Of a DNA stretch of 6,114 bases, positions 1 to 5,839 are shown piece by piece. A program made the position numbers and the translations under genes. Source of the DNA: an uncultured Campylobacter sp. (GTDB lineage: Bacteria; Campylobacterota; Campylobacteria; Campylobacterales; Campylobacteraceae); contig NZ_CALKTL010000059.1 of assembly GCF_937997405.1 (NCBI RefSeq), forward strand, positions 1 through 6,114, in the 5' to 3' direction. Numbering within the stretch: the stretch's first letter is position 1; each line of letters starts with the position of its first letter. The notes beneath the pieces are model-generated. The model did not search any database and was not told the DNA's origin. It worked only from the letters and a program-made list of their open reading frames with translations.

Positions 1-54
1 ATTTGCGGGATAGCGCATTTAAATTTTAAAATTTAAATGCGCTATCCCGCAAAT
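1..54. repeat. Perfect 54-bp palindrome at the window edge
   Basis: Positions 1-27 are the exact reverse complement of positions 28-54, with no mismatch and no spacer. I checked every pair (1 with 54 through 27 with 28). The outer part of each arm is GC-containing (ATTTGCGGGATAGCGC) and the centre is the A/T palindrome TTTAAATTTTAAAATTTAAA. As RNA it would fold into a very stable hairpin from either strand. No T run follows on the plus strand (GCGCCC comes next), and the sequence after it in the minus direction lies outside the window. It could be the distal terminator of the leftward mlaE-mlaF operon or a bidirectional terminator, but that is inference. The palindrome may extend past position 1. 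Confidence 0.9.
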
Positions 55-270
55 GCGCCCTTAAATACGACCCGCCTAAATTTTAAAATTTCGATTGAAC
101 CACTAAGGTCTAAATTTTAAAATTTAAGCCCTGCGGAGCCCGGAATTCCTCGCTAGGTTTAAAATTTAAAATTTTCCCGCCGTTATTTTAAAATTTCAGC
201 TTGCACCTATCTAAATTTCACCCGATTTTACCCGCCGCGAGCTGTATTTCGGCTCGGTAAATTTCAAAGC
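55..270. other. Non-coding spacer with repeated A/T palindromic cores
   Basis: No plausible gene is seen here on either strand. The core AAATTTTAAAATTT, itself a palindrome and also the centre of the 1-54 palindrome, recurs exactly at 78-91 and 112-125. Related versions lie at 161-175 (AAAATTTAAAATTTT) and 185-196 (ATTTTAAAATTT). Positions 77-91 and 112-126 are exact reverse complements, so they could form a 15-bp stem with a 20-nt loop. The spacer lies downstream of mlaF, where an MCE-domain protein gene might be expected, and no start of such a gene is visible. A small stem (238-242 with 252-256) has no T tract and is not called a terminator. Confidence 0.7.
77..126. repeat. Paired A/T palindromic repeats, possible stem-loop
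   Basis: Two copies of AAATTTTAAAATTT (78-91 and 112-125), 34 bp apart start to start, are each self-complementary and also complementary to one another. With the flanking T at 77 and A at 126 they give a potential 15-bp all-A/T stem. The 20-bp stretch between the copies (92-111) is mixed sequence and unrelated to them. No function is assigned. The stem is A/U-only and would be much weaker as RNA than the hairpin at 1-54. Confidence 0.6.
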
Positions 271-1041
271 TCAATCCCTTTGTCGCATCTTAAATAGCTC
301 TTCAAGCGGGTTATTCTCCAGGCTTGAAATTTCCTCGATGCTTCCTTCAAAAGCAATTTTTTGATTATCCACAATCAAAAACCGATCCAAAATGTCAAAG
401 ATACTATCCACATCGTGCGTCACCATCACGACCGTGACACCGAGGCTGTCTCTAAGCTCGCAAACGAGCCTATCAAGGGCTCTGGCGCTGAGCGGATCAA
501 GCCCCGAGTTTGGCTCGTCCAAAAATAAAATTTCAGGGCTAAGTGCTAGCGCGCGAGCCAGTGCTACGCGCTTTTTCATACCGCCGCTAAGCTCGTTTGG
601 GCTAAGCGCGGCAGCCTCTTTTTTAAGTCCCACCTTTTGGATCCAAAACATCGATAGCTCATCTATCTCGCGCTCGCTAAATTTAGAGTATTCGCGCAAC
701 AGCACGCCTACGTTTTCGAGCACGCTCATCGAGCTGTAAAGCGCGCCGAACTGAAACATTACACCGCATTTTAGGCGGATCTCGTTTTGTTCCGCCTCGT
801 TCGCGCGCCAAATATCGCGCCCGAAAATTTTAATCTCGCCGCTTTGCGGACGTTTTAAAAATATGAGGGTTTTCATTAACGTCGTTTTGCCACTACCGCT
901 GCCACCTAAAAAGCCGTAAATTTCGCCCTTTTTGACGCTAAAACTCACGCAATCGTGCATAACGCGCGATCCGTACGCGGTAGTAACATCGCGCGCGACT
1001 ATGATTTTAGCGCTTTCGCTGGATTGTACTTGCTCGCTCAT
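271..1041 (-). CDS. MlaF-like ABC transporter ATPase (IamA family)
   Basis: Cytoplasmic ATPase subunit of a Mla/MCE-type lipid transporter, which moves phospholipids between inner and outer membrane; it is the counterpart of C. jejuni iamA. The 256-aa product has a complete ABC domain: Walker A GGSGSGKT (residues 46-53), Q-loop glutamine at 97 in MFQFGALY, signature LSGGM (151-155), Walker B ILFLDE (171-176), D-loop SGLD (179-182) and switch histidine at 209 in THD. The FQFGALYSSMSV stretch and the short acidic C-terminus resemble MlaF. I chose ATG at 1041 rather than an in-frame TTG at 1095, because it gives a 4-bp ATGA overlap with the mlaE stop, typical of translational coupling; the upstream start would place 18 extra residues inside mlaE. 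Its own Shine-Dalgarno is weak. No mlaD-like gene follows within the window. Family is sure; the exact substrate is inferred. Confidence 0.93.
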   Translation of the reverse strand: MSEQVQSSESAKIIVARDVTTAYGSRVMHDCVSFSVKKGEIYGFLGGSGSGKTTLMKTLIFLKRPQSGEIKIFGRDIWRANEAEQNEIRLKCGVMFQFGALYSSMSVLENVGVLLREYSKFSEREIDELSMFWIQKVGLKKEAAALSPNELSGGMKKRVALARALALSPEILFLDEPNSGLDPLSARALDRLVCELRDSLGVTVVMVTHDVDSIFDILDRFLIVDNQKIAFEGSIEEISSLENNPLEELFKMRQRD

Positions 1042-2141
1042 AGCCCGATTTCCGAAAACAGAACCGCGAATACCGCGTCGATCGCGATAACCCAAAATAT
1101 CGCGTTTACGACGCTAATGGTGGTGTATTCGCCGATGCTTTGGGTATTTCCTTTGACCTCAAAACCCCGCATGCAGCCGATGATAGCAATGAATGCCCCG
1201 AAAAATGGCGCTTTAATTATACCTACTAAAAAATGCCTAAGCTCTACAGAAGCCTTAAATCTATCCAAATAATCGCTAAAGGCTATATCTAAATACGCAT
1301 CACACACGATCATCTGAGCAAAAATACTTACCGAATCTGCAATAAAAATGACTAGCGGCATGATTAGTACCATCGCGATAATGCGCGGCATCGCAAGAAA
1401 ATAAAACGGATCAAAGCCCATCGTCCTCATCGCATCGATCTCTTCGGTGATCTTCATCACGCCGATCTGCGCCGTAAAGCTCGAAGCCGAGCGGCCTGCG
1501 ATAACGATAGCGGCGATTAGAGGCGCTACCTCACGAAGCGTCAAAGCACCCATTATATCGATGATATAGATGCTGGCGCCAAATTTAGAAAGCATATCCG
1601 AGCCTATGTAAGCAAGCACGATACCAATTAAAAATGCTGTCAATGAGACTATGAAAAGCGCGTCTATGCCGCTATCTTTGATGAAATTTACGGTTTCTTT
1701 GAAGCGGAATTTCATCGGATGAATTACAAAAGCCGTAAGTTTGGAGAAAAACTCGCCCAAAAAGCTTGCAAGGCTTAGCAAGCCTAAAATTCCAAGATGA
1801 CAATAAAGTCCGATCTGTGCTAAAAAATTTAGCCTGCGAGATTCGGGCACGTAGCTAAAATCGATCGTTTTATCATCCATAAAGCTTAGAATTTTGGCGG
1901 CTTTACTGCTATCCTCCACAAGGCTAACCCGCTTGCCAGCAAGGGCGTTTTTGATCATCAACGCCATGAAATAGTCTAAATTTGAAATTTCGCTTAAGCT
2001 TAGCTCCAGCTCGTTTAAATTTTTTACCGCTTTTTTTAGTGCAAGCAGCTGGGAGTGCGAGCTTTTGTAGTTCCACTGCCCGCGTAGCGATAAGGTATTT
2101 TTCCCGCCCGAGCTTTCGAGCGAAAAGGCTAAATTCCGCAA
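1038..2141 (-). CDS. MlaE-like permease with fused N-terminal STAS domain (IamB family)
   Basis: Inner-membrane permease of the same Mla/MCE-type transporter, counterpart of C. jejuni iamB, 367 aa. Residues 1 to about 95 are soluble and STAS-like, alternating short strands and helices (for example NLNELELSLSEISNLDYF and KRVSLVEDSSKAAKIL), so they probably do the job of the separate E. coli MlaB. Residues from about 105 form the MlaE permease: an amphipathic entry helix, then hydrophobic helices near 160-180, 200-218, 245-278, 304-324 and 340-363. The family core is at 203-245: REVAPLIAA, GRSASSFTAQIG, then EEIDAMRTMG. The start is TTG at 2141, supported by GGAGAG six bases upstream and by the absence of any ATG before residue 60, which would remove half of the STAS domain. 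First gene of the operon; its stop overlaps the mlaF start. Phospholipid as substrate comes from family knowledge. Confidence 0.92.
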   Translation of the reverse strand: MRNLAFSLESSGGKNTLSLRGQWNYKSSHSQLLALKKAVKNLNELELSLSEISNLDYFMALMIKNALAGKRVSLVEDSSKAAKILSFMDDKTIDFSYVPESRRLNFLAQIGLYCHLGILGLLSLASFLGEFFSKLTAFVIHPMKFRFKETVNFIKDSGIDALFIVSLTAFLIGIVLAYIGSDMLSKFGASIYIIDIMGALTLREVAPLIAAIVIAGRSASSFTAQIGVMKITEEIDAMRTMGFDPFYFLAMPRIIAMVLIMPLVIFIADSVSIFAQMIVCDAYLDIAFSDYLDRFKASVELRHFLVGIIKAPFFGAFIAIIGCMRGFEVKGNTQSIGEYTTISVVNAIFWVIAIDAVFAVLFSEIGL

Positions 2142-2147
2142 AAATTT

Positions 2148-2153
2148 CTCTCC
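2148..2153 (-). promoter_or_regulatory. Ribosome binding site deciding the mlaE TTG start
   Basis: Read on the minus strand, GGAGAG lies six bases before TTG at 2141. This strong Shine-Dalgarno match is the main reason for accepting a TTG start and the full N-terminal STAS domain. Confidence 0.8.
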
Positions 2154-2173
2154 AAAATCAAAAAATAGGGGAA

Positions 2174-2179
2174 ATTATA
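2174..2179 (-). promoter_or_regulatory. Putative -10 element for mlaE-mlaF
   Basis: On the minus strand this reads TATAAT, a perfect sigma-70 -10 hexamer. Transcription would start near 2167, giving a leader of about 25 nt before the TTG at 2141. No TTGACA-like -35 is seen at the usual distance, which is normal for Campylobacter promoters. The hexamer sits in a mixed A/T stretch, so the exact choice is uncertain. Confidence 0.5.
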
Positions 2180-2180
2180 A

Positions 2181-2186
2181 TATAAT
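2181..2186 (+). promoter_or_regulatory. Putative -10 element for murJ-cysS
   Basis: TATAAT on the plus strand; a second TATAAT overlaps it at 2176-2181. Transcription would start near 2193, leaving about 29 nt of leader before the murJ ATG at 2222. No clear -35 box is present. It lies one base from the opposing mlaE -10 (and the alternative overlaps that element), so the two promoters probably cannot be occupied independently. Confidence 0.5.
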
Positions 2187-2213
2187 CAACCTTGGCATTT
2201 TATAAAATTTAAT

Positions 2214-2217
2214 GGAG
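2214..2217 (+). promoter_or_regulatory. Ribosome binding site of murJ
   Basis: GGAG followed by ATTT and then ATG at 2222. The spacing is slightly short, but no competing start exists nearby and the downstream protein begins as MurJ homologues do. Confidence 0.65.
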
Positions 2218-2221
2218 ATTT

Positions 2222-3619
2222 ATGCTCAGAGGCTTTTTTACAAATAGCGTAGGCACGCTGGTTTCGCGGGTTTTGGGTTTCGTGCGCGACCTGCTTACCG
2301 CATCGGTTTTGGGCGCGGGGATTTACAGCGATCTGTTTTTCGTAGCGTTTAAACTGCCCAATCTTTTCCGCAGACTCTTCGGCGAGGGAGCCTTTACGCA
2401 GGCGTTTTTGCCAAGCTTTACCGCCGCGCACAAAAAAGGAATTTTTGCCGCAGCGGTGCTTATTAAATTTAGTATTTTCATCGCGCTTTTAACGGCGCTC
2501 GTACTGCTTGCCGCGCCCGTTTTTACTAAAGTTTTGGCATACGGATTTAGCGCCGAGCAGATCGGTCTTGCGGTGCCGTACGTGCGGATAAATTTTTTCT
2601 ACCTTACATTTATCTTTGTCGTTACGCTCTTTGCCTCGCTGCTTCAGTATCGCGACCACTTCGCTACGACGGCGTTTTCGACCGCGCTTTTAAATTTGGC
2701 GATGATCGCGGCGCTTCTGCTAGCTCGCGGTAAGGACGGCGCCACGGCGGTGCTTTATCTTAGCTTCGGCGTCGTAGCGGGCGGGCTTTTACAGCTTGCG
2801 GTGCACGTTTATGCGCTGAAGTTCACCGGAATGTTGCGCGTCTTAACGGGCGGCTTTGCGCGGCTTGCGCGGGGTGATAAACCGCAGACGCAGGGCTTTT
2901 ATAAAAATTTTTTCGCAGGCGTGCTCGGTGCGTCGGCACTTCAGCTAAGCTCGTTTATAGATACCTTCTTTGCGAGCTTCCTTGCTAGCGGCAGTATCAG
3001 CTATCTATACTACGCCAACCGCATATTTCAGCTGCCGCTCGCGCTTTTTGCGATCGCGCTTAGCACAGCGATCTTTCCGCGCATGAGCAAATTCGTAAAA
3101 GCTCACGATGACGCGCAGGCTCTGGCGCTTGTCGAGCGCGGATTTTACTTCCTTTTGGCGCTGCTCGGACTCTCTGCGATAGGCGGCGTGATGCTGCGAA
3201 ACGAGATCACGCAGCTGCTATTTGAGCGCGGAGAATTTACCCGTCAAAATTCCATCGAATGCGCCGCGGTTCTTGGCGCATATATGGTGGGGCTCGTGCC
3301 GTTCGGGCTGTCTAGGATTTTTTCGCACTGGCTGTATGCGAATATGAAACAGAAGCTAAGCGCGAAAATTTCGATCTGGTGCGTCTTTATAAACATCGCT
3401 TTGTGTGCGCTGTTTTTTAAACCCTTCGGAGCCGTGGGACTTGCGTTTGCAAGCACGATAACGGGAGCGTTTCTGCTCGGCTTTAATCTCTATTTTTTTG
3501 GATTTAATAACTTTTTGGCTATAATCCGCGCAAAAAAAATTATTGCGATCGCGGCGCTTTGTGCGGGCGAAGCGGCGATTTTATACATTTTAAAAGGCTT
3601 GTATTATGGTAATTTATGA
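2222..3619 (+). CDS. murJ: Lipid II flippase MurJ (MviN)
   Basis: Multi-pass inner-membrane protein of the MOP exporter superfamily that flips the peptidoglycan precursor lipid II to the periplasmic side. The 465-aa product begins with the MurJ hallmark: SRVLGFVRDLL (15-25), GAGIYSDLFFVAFKLPNLFR (31-50) and GEGAFTQAFLPSF (54-66). By alignment from memory with the E. coli protein, the essential cavity arginines R18, R24 and R52 correspond to R16, R22 and R50, and D39 to D37. The later motif FIDTFFASFL (245-254) and YYANRIFQLP (263-272) supplies R267, matching the essential R270; the neighbouring acidic residue of E. coli is N266 here, which I believe is common in this phylum. About 13-14 hydrophobic helices can be drawn, and the length is slightly short for the family (E. 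coli about 511). An A8 tract at 3532-3539 is in frame. The last 14 bp overlap cysS, implying cotranscription. Confidence 0.96.
   Translation: MLRGFFTNSVGTLVSRVLGFVRDLLTASVLGAGIYSDLFFVAFKLPNLFRRLFGEGAFTQAFLPSFTAAHKKGIFAAAVLIKFSIFIALLTALVLLAAPVFTKVLAYGFSAEQIGLAVPYVRINFFYLTFIFVVTLFASLLQYRDHFATTAFSTALLNLAMIAALLLARGKDGATAVLYLSFGVVAGGLLQLAVHVYALKFTGMLRVLTGGFARLARGDKPQTQGFYKNFFAGVLGASALQLSSFIDTFFASFLASGSISYLYYANRIFQLPLALFAIALSTAIFPRMSKFVKAHDDAQALALVERGFYFLLALLGLSAIGGVMLRNEITQLLFERGEFTRQNSIECAAVLGAYMVGLVPFGLSRIFSHWLYANMKQKLSAKISIWCVFINIALCALFFKPFGAVGLAFASTITGAFLLGFNLYFFGFNNFLAIIRAKKIIAIAALCAGEAAILYILKGLYYGNL
3593..3597 (+). promoter_or_regulatory. Ribosome binding site of cysS, inside murJ
   Basis: AAAGG within the 3' end of murJ, eight bases before the cysS ATG at 3606. 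It supports the overlapping start; the resulting N-terminus matches where CysRS proteins normally begin. Confidence 0.65.
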
Positions 3620-5036
3620 TAGTTTGAGCAAAAAAAAGCTCCCATTTAAGCCCATTAGCGAGGGGGTGGCGCGCATTTACGCCTGCGGTCCGACCGTCTA
3701 TGACGACGCGCATCTAGGCCATGCAAAAAGTGCCGTGAGCTTTGATTTGCTGCGCCGCGTATTGCAAGCGGAGGGCTATGAGGTAAAATTTGCGCGAAAT
3801 TTCACCGATATCGACGATAAAATTTTAAAAAAGATGGAGCAGAGCGGCAAAAGCCTGGAGGAGATCACGGAGCTTTATACCCGCAGATATTTGCAGGATA
3901 TGAGCGCGCTAAACGTCGCGGACGCGAGCATTTCGCCCAAGGCGACCGAAAATATCGCCGCGATCTGCGAGCTCATATCCTCGCTTCTTCAAAAAGGCTT
4001 TGCCTACGAGATCGCAGGTGACGGCATCTACTTCGACACGCGCAAGGACGGGGATTATCTAAGCCTTAGCGGCAAAAAAAAGGGCGCCGGCAAAAACATC
4101 GCTCGCGTCGCCTCAAACGATGCCAAGCACGACGAAAAGGACTTCGTGCTGTGGAAATTTGACGAGAATTGGTTTGATAGCCCGTTTGGCAAAGGGCGCC
4201 CGGGCTGGCACAGCGAGTGCGTAGCGATGATTTTAGCGCACCTTGATAGCGGCGATCCGCAATTTTGCATCGACATTCACGCAGGCGGCGCCGATCTGCT
4301 CTTCCCGCATCACGAAAACGAAGCCGCGCAGTGCCGCTGCGCCCGCCATAGAGCGCTAAGCAAATACTGGCTTCACAACGGCTTCGTGCAGGTAAATAAC
4401 GAAAAGATGAGCAAGAGCCTCGGCAACTCCTTTTTTGTACGAGACGCTCTAAAAATCGCCCCGGGCGAGGCGTTGAGATTTTATCTCTTAAGCTCGCATT
4501 ACAGGGCAAATTTTAATTATTCGGTGACCGATCTGCTTGCGAGCAAAAAGAGGCTAGATAAAATTTACCGCCTTAAAAAGCGCGTGCGTGACGTTTTAAC
4601 TCCCACTGCGGGACAAAATTCTACGCCTGAGTTGCCTGCTGCGGAGGCTAAATTTAGATCGGAGATGATGGAGTTTTTAAGCGACGATCTTAACACCTCA
4701 GGCGCGCTTGCGGTGCTTGATAGCTTCGTAGCAAGCGCGAACGAAGCGCTAGATCGCGCGCCAAAAGATAAGGCGCTAAAAGCCCGTATCGCTGCGAATT
4801 TAGAATTTGCGAAGCAGACGCTTGGAATTTTATATGAGGATGAGACCGAATACTTTCGCTTCGGCGTGAGCGAGCAGCAAAGAGCACAGATCGAGGAGCT
4901 GATAAAACAGCGCGCACAGGCGAAAGCGGAAAAGAATTTTGCGGGCGCGGATGCCATCAGAGCGCGCCTTGCTGATATGAAGATCGAAGTGATGGATACG
5001 CCTAGCGGCACCGTTTGGGAGGTCGCAGCGGAGTAG
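3606..5036 (+). CDS. cysS: Cysteine--tRNA ligase (CysRS)
   Basis: Class I aminoacyl-tRNA synthetase that charges tRNA-Cys with cysteine using ATP, in the cytoplasm. The 476-aa length is typical (E. coli 461). The HIGH-type motif is HLGH (36-39) after CGPTVYDDA, and the KMSKS loop is present exactly (267-271) before LGN. The four zinc ligands that select cysteine are visible: C27, C205 in GWHSEC, and H235 and E239 in FPHHENE. The NFTDIDDKIL block (65-74) is also typical. A DALR-type helical domain covers roughly 345-410 (SDDLNTSGALAVL), and the C-terminal domain ends in the conserved VMDTPSGTVWEV (462-473). It starts inside murJ with a 14-bp overlap and is followed directly by a strong terminator, so it is the last gene of the murJ-cysS transcript. 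Two A8 tracts (3630-3637, 4074-4081) encode in-frame lysine runs. All catalytic residues are intact. Confidence 0.98.
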   Translation: MVIYDSLSKKKLPFKPISEGVARIYACGPTVYDDAHLGHAKSAVSFDLLRRVLQAEGYEVKFARNFTDIDDKILKKMEQSGKSLEEITELYTRRYLQDMSALNVADASISPKATENIAAICELISSLLQKGFAYEIAGDGIYFDTRKDGDYLSLSGKKKGAGKNIARVASNDAKHDEKDFVLWKFDENWFDSPFGKGRPGWHSECVAMILAHLDSGDPQFCIDIHAGGADLLFPHHENEAAQCRCARHRALSKYWLHNGFVQVNNEKMSKSLGNSFFVRDALKIAPGEALRFYLLSSHYRANFNYSVTDLLASKKRLDKIYRLKKRVRDVLTPTAGQNSTPELPAAEAKFRSEMMEFLSDDLNTSGALAVLDSFVASANEALDRAPKDKALKARIAANLEFAKQTLGILYEDETEYFRFGVSEQQRAQIEELIKQRAQAKAEKNFAGADAIRARLADMKIEVMDTPSGTVWEVAAE

Positions 5037-5038
5037 AA

Positions 5039-5082
5039 CGTAAAATTTAGCGTAAAATTTTACGTTAAATTTTACGATTTTT
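5039..5082 (+). terminator. Rho-independent terminator after cysS
   Basis: Positions 5039-5057 pair with 5058-5076 around one centre. Only 5050/5065 departs, and that is a G-U pair in RNA. The result is a 38-base hairpin, 17 bp with a 4-base loop when folded, made of CGTAAAATTTA and CGTAAAA blocks and their complements. It is followed by a T run at 5078-5082. It begins two bases after the cysS stop codon. On the minus strand no good T run follows, so it is called for the plus strand only. It should separate murJ-cysS from the downstream msbA-like gene. Confidence 0.85.
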
Positions 5083-5700
5083 ACGATATGAAGCGTAAAT
5101 CCGAACGCTAATCCGCGCGTAAATTTTAGTGCGATTTTTATCGGCAACTGGCGATGCATAGTTGAATGCGGCACGGTGAAAGTAGCACTGCGGCAGCCTG
5201 TGCGTAAATTTTAACGCGACTAGGTGCAGTGGAACATGCTGTGGTGACGTGCAAATTTTGGCGCGATTTTTATTCGGCGATATTCGTGGGTGCACACAGC
5301 AACGAAAGTCACGATTTCATTCGGTGATGTTGCTGATATAGTGGCGAATGCGCAAGGCAGGTCGCGATTTTATAGTTAGTGCGGTGGTGCAAAAGAGCAA
5401 TGCAGCGCGACGATGCGAAGTCGCGATAAACGCGATGTTATATTATGATACGGTATTTGTGAGCGCTTTATGGCGCCTCAAAGCATTTAACGCTTATAGC
5501 GTGCGAAAGTGTTTAGAAATCGCGATGAATAAAAACTCGCTCGCTTTAAGCGCTTAACGTTTTAAAAGCGGCAAATAAAAAAAGCTAAATTTCGGCATCG
5601 TTCGCGCGGTCGCCGCATGCGAGTGAGTTGATTTAGTGAGCTTGCGAAGCGCAAATTAGTCCCGCGCCGCCCCATAAATTTTGTGTTGCCTCGCGGTCGA
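5083..5700. other. Long spacer with degenerate short repeats, no credible gene
   Basis: No gene is supported here. The first part carries decayed direct repeats. The motif GCGATTTTTAT occurs at 5131-5141 and 5263-5273, with variants at 5311 (ACGATTTCATTCGG) and 5364 (GCGATTTTAT). A partner motif GCGTAAATTTTA occurs at 5117-5128 and 5202-5213, with a variant near 5250 (TGCAAATTTTG). ACGATTTTTA also forms the end of the cysS terminator (5074-5083). The second part has small inverted repeats: GCGC arms at 5463-5476, ACGCT/AGCGT at 5490-5502, the palindrome TTAAGCGCTTAA at 5546-5557 and TTGCG/CGCAA at 5642-5654. A 69-codon frame at 5348-5557 has no Shine-Dalgarno and no recognisable motif. The stretch may be a decayed gene, an expanded repeat region or an untranslated RNA; the sequence does not decide. 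Confidence 0.6.
5131..5373 (+). repeat. Degenerate direct repeats, core GCGATTTTTAT
   Basis: Copies of a GCGATTTTTATTCGG-like unit start at 5131, 5263, 5311 and 5364, the last two diverged. Spacing is irregular (132, 48 and 53 bp). The two best copies are each preceded by a GTAAATTTTA-like or GCAAATTTTG-like block 2-3 bases upstream. Divergence and uneven spacing argue for old duplications rather than an active array, and they exclude a CRISPR. Confidence 0.5.
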
Positions 5701-5830
5701 AATTCTAAAATTTAAGGAATTTTGGAATTATAAATTTTAAAATTTCAAGAATTTCGGAGTTGGAAATTCTTAAATTTCAAGAATTTTGAAATTTCATAAA
5801 TTTTTGGATTTTAAATTTTAAAAATTTTAT
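5701..5830. repeat. A/T-rich leader block with direct and inverted repeats upstream of msbA
   Basis: This stretch is almost entirely A and T with short GG or CAAG interruptions. AAATTTCAAGAATTT occurs exactly at 5740-5754 and again at 5772-5786. The second copy also forms an inverted repeat with AAATTCTT at 5764-5771 (partner AAGAATTT 5779-5786, 7-nt loop). The window-wide core AAATTTTAAAATTT is present at 5732-5745, and a near copy with an extra A is at 5813-5828. The promoter of the msbA-like gene should lie in or near here, because a terminator stands upstream. TATAAA at 5729-5734 is one possible -10, but the low complexity prevents a firm call. Confidence 0.65.
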
Positions 5831-5834
5831 AAAA

Positions 5835-5839
5835 AAGGA
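5835..5839 (+). promoter_or_regulatory. Ribosome binding site deciding the msbA TTG start
   Basis: AAGGA lies six bases before the TTG at 5846. This good match, plus the lack of any in-frame ATG before codon 29, decides the start. Confidence 0.8.

Larger units (their letters stand above)
2142..2221. promoter_or_regulatory. Compact divergent intergenic region between mlaE and murJ
   Basis: Only 80 bp separate the two start codons. The region contains both Shine-Dalgarno sequences and opposing TATAAT hexamers inside 2174-2186. No extra operator-like inverted repeat is obvious beyond the A/T stretch itself. Any regulator binding here would affect both the lipid transporter operon and murJ-cysS. 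Confidence 0.6.

Noticed and set aside
238..256. Small hairpin CGAGC/GCTCG as mlaF terminator
   Set aside because: The stem is only 5 bp with a 9-nt loop, and no T run follows in the minus direction.
1042..1095. N-terminal extension of mlaF by 18 residues from a TTG at 1095
   Set aside because: The extension lies within the mlaE coding end, is Arg/Gly-rich without family similarity, and the ATGA overlap at 1038-1041 is a more convincing start.
3532..4081. Three A8 tracts (3532-3539, 3630-3637, 4074-4081) as phase-variation or slippage sites
   Set aside because: All are in frame as lysine codons in essential genes, and Campylobacter phase variation mainly uses G or C tracts. Nothing suggests programmed slippage.
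4066..4509. 147-codon minus-strand frame inside cysS
   Set aside because: A shadow of the intact cysS gene; it is Arg- and Ser-rich, as antisense frames usually are, with no motif.
4565..5011. 148-codon minus-strand frame inside the 3' part of cysS
   Set aside because: A low-complexity Ala/Ser-rich antisense shadow of a well-supported gene.
5065..5295. Minus-strand frame in the spacer with repeated KNR-type peptides
   Set aside because: The peptide repetition follows from the DNA repeats, and the frame overlaps the cysS terminator. It has no ribosome binding site or family likeness.
5117..5400. Repeat region as a CRISPR array
   Set aside because: Units are short, diverged and irregularly spaced, with no constant spacer length and no cas genes nearby.
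5348..5557. 69-codon plus-strand frame in the spacer
   Set aside because: It has no Shine-Dalgarno, no recognisable motif and no hydrophobic pattern. It starts within the degenerate repeat region and ends in a palindrome; most likely chance.
5542..5570. Stem CGCTTT/AAAGCG as a terminator
   Set aside because: No adjacent T run in either direction, and no gene ends there.
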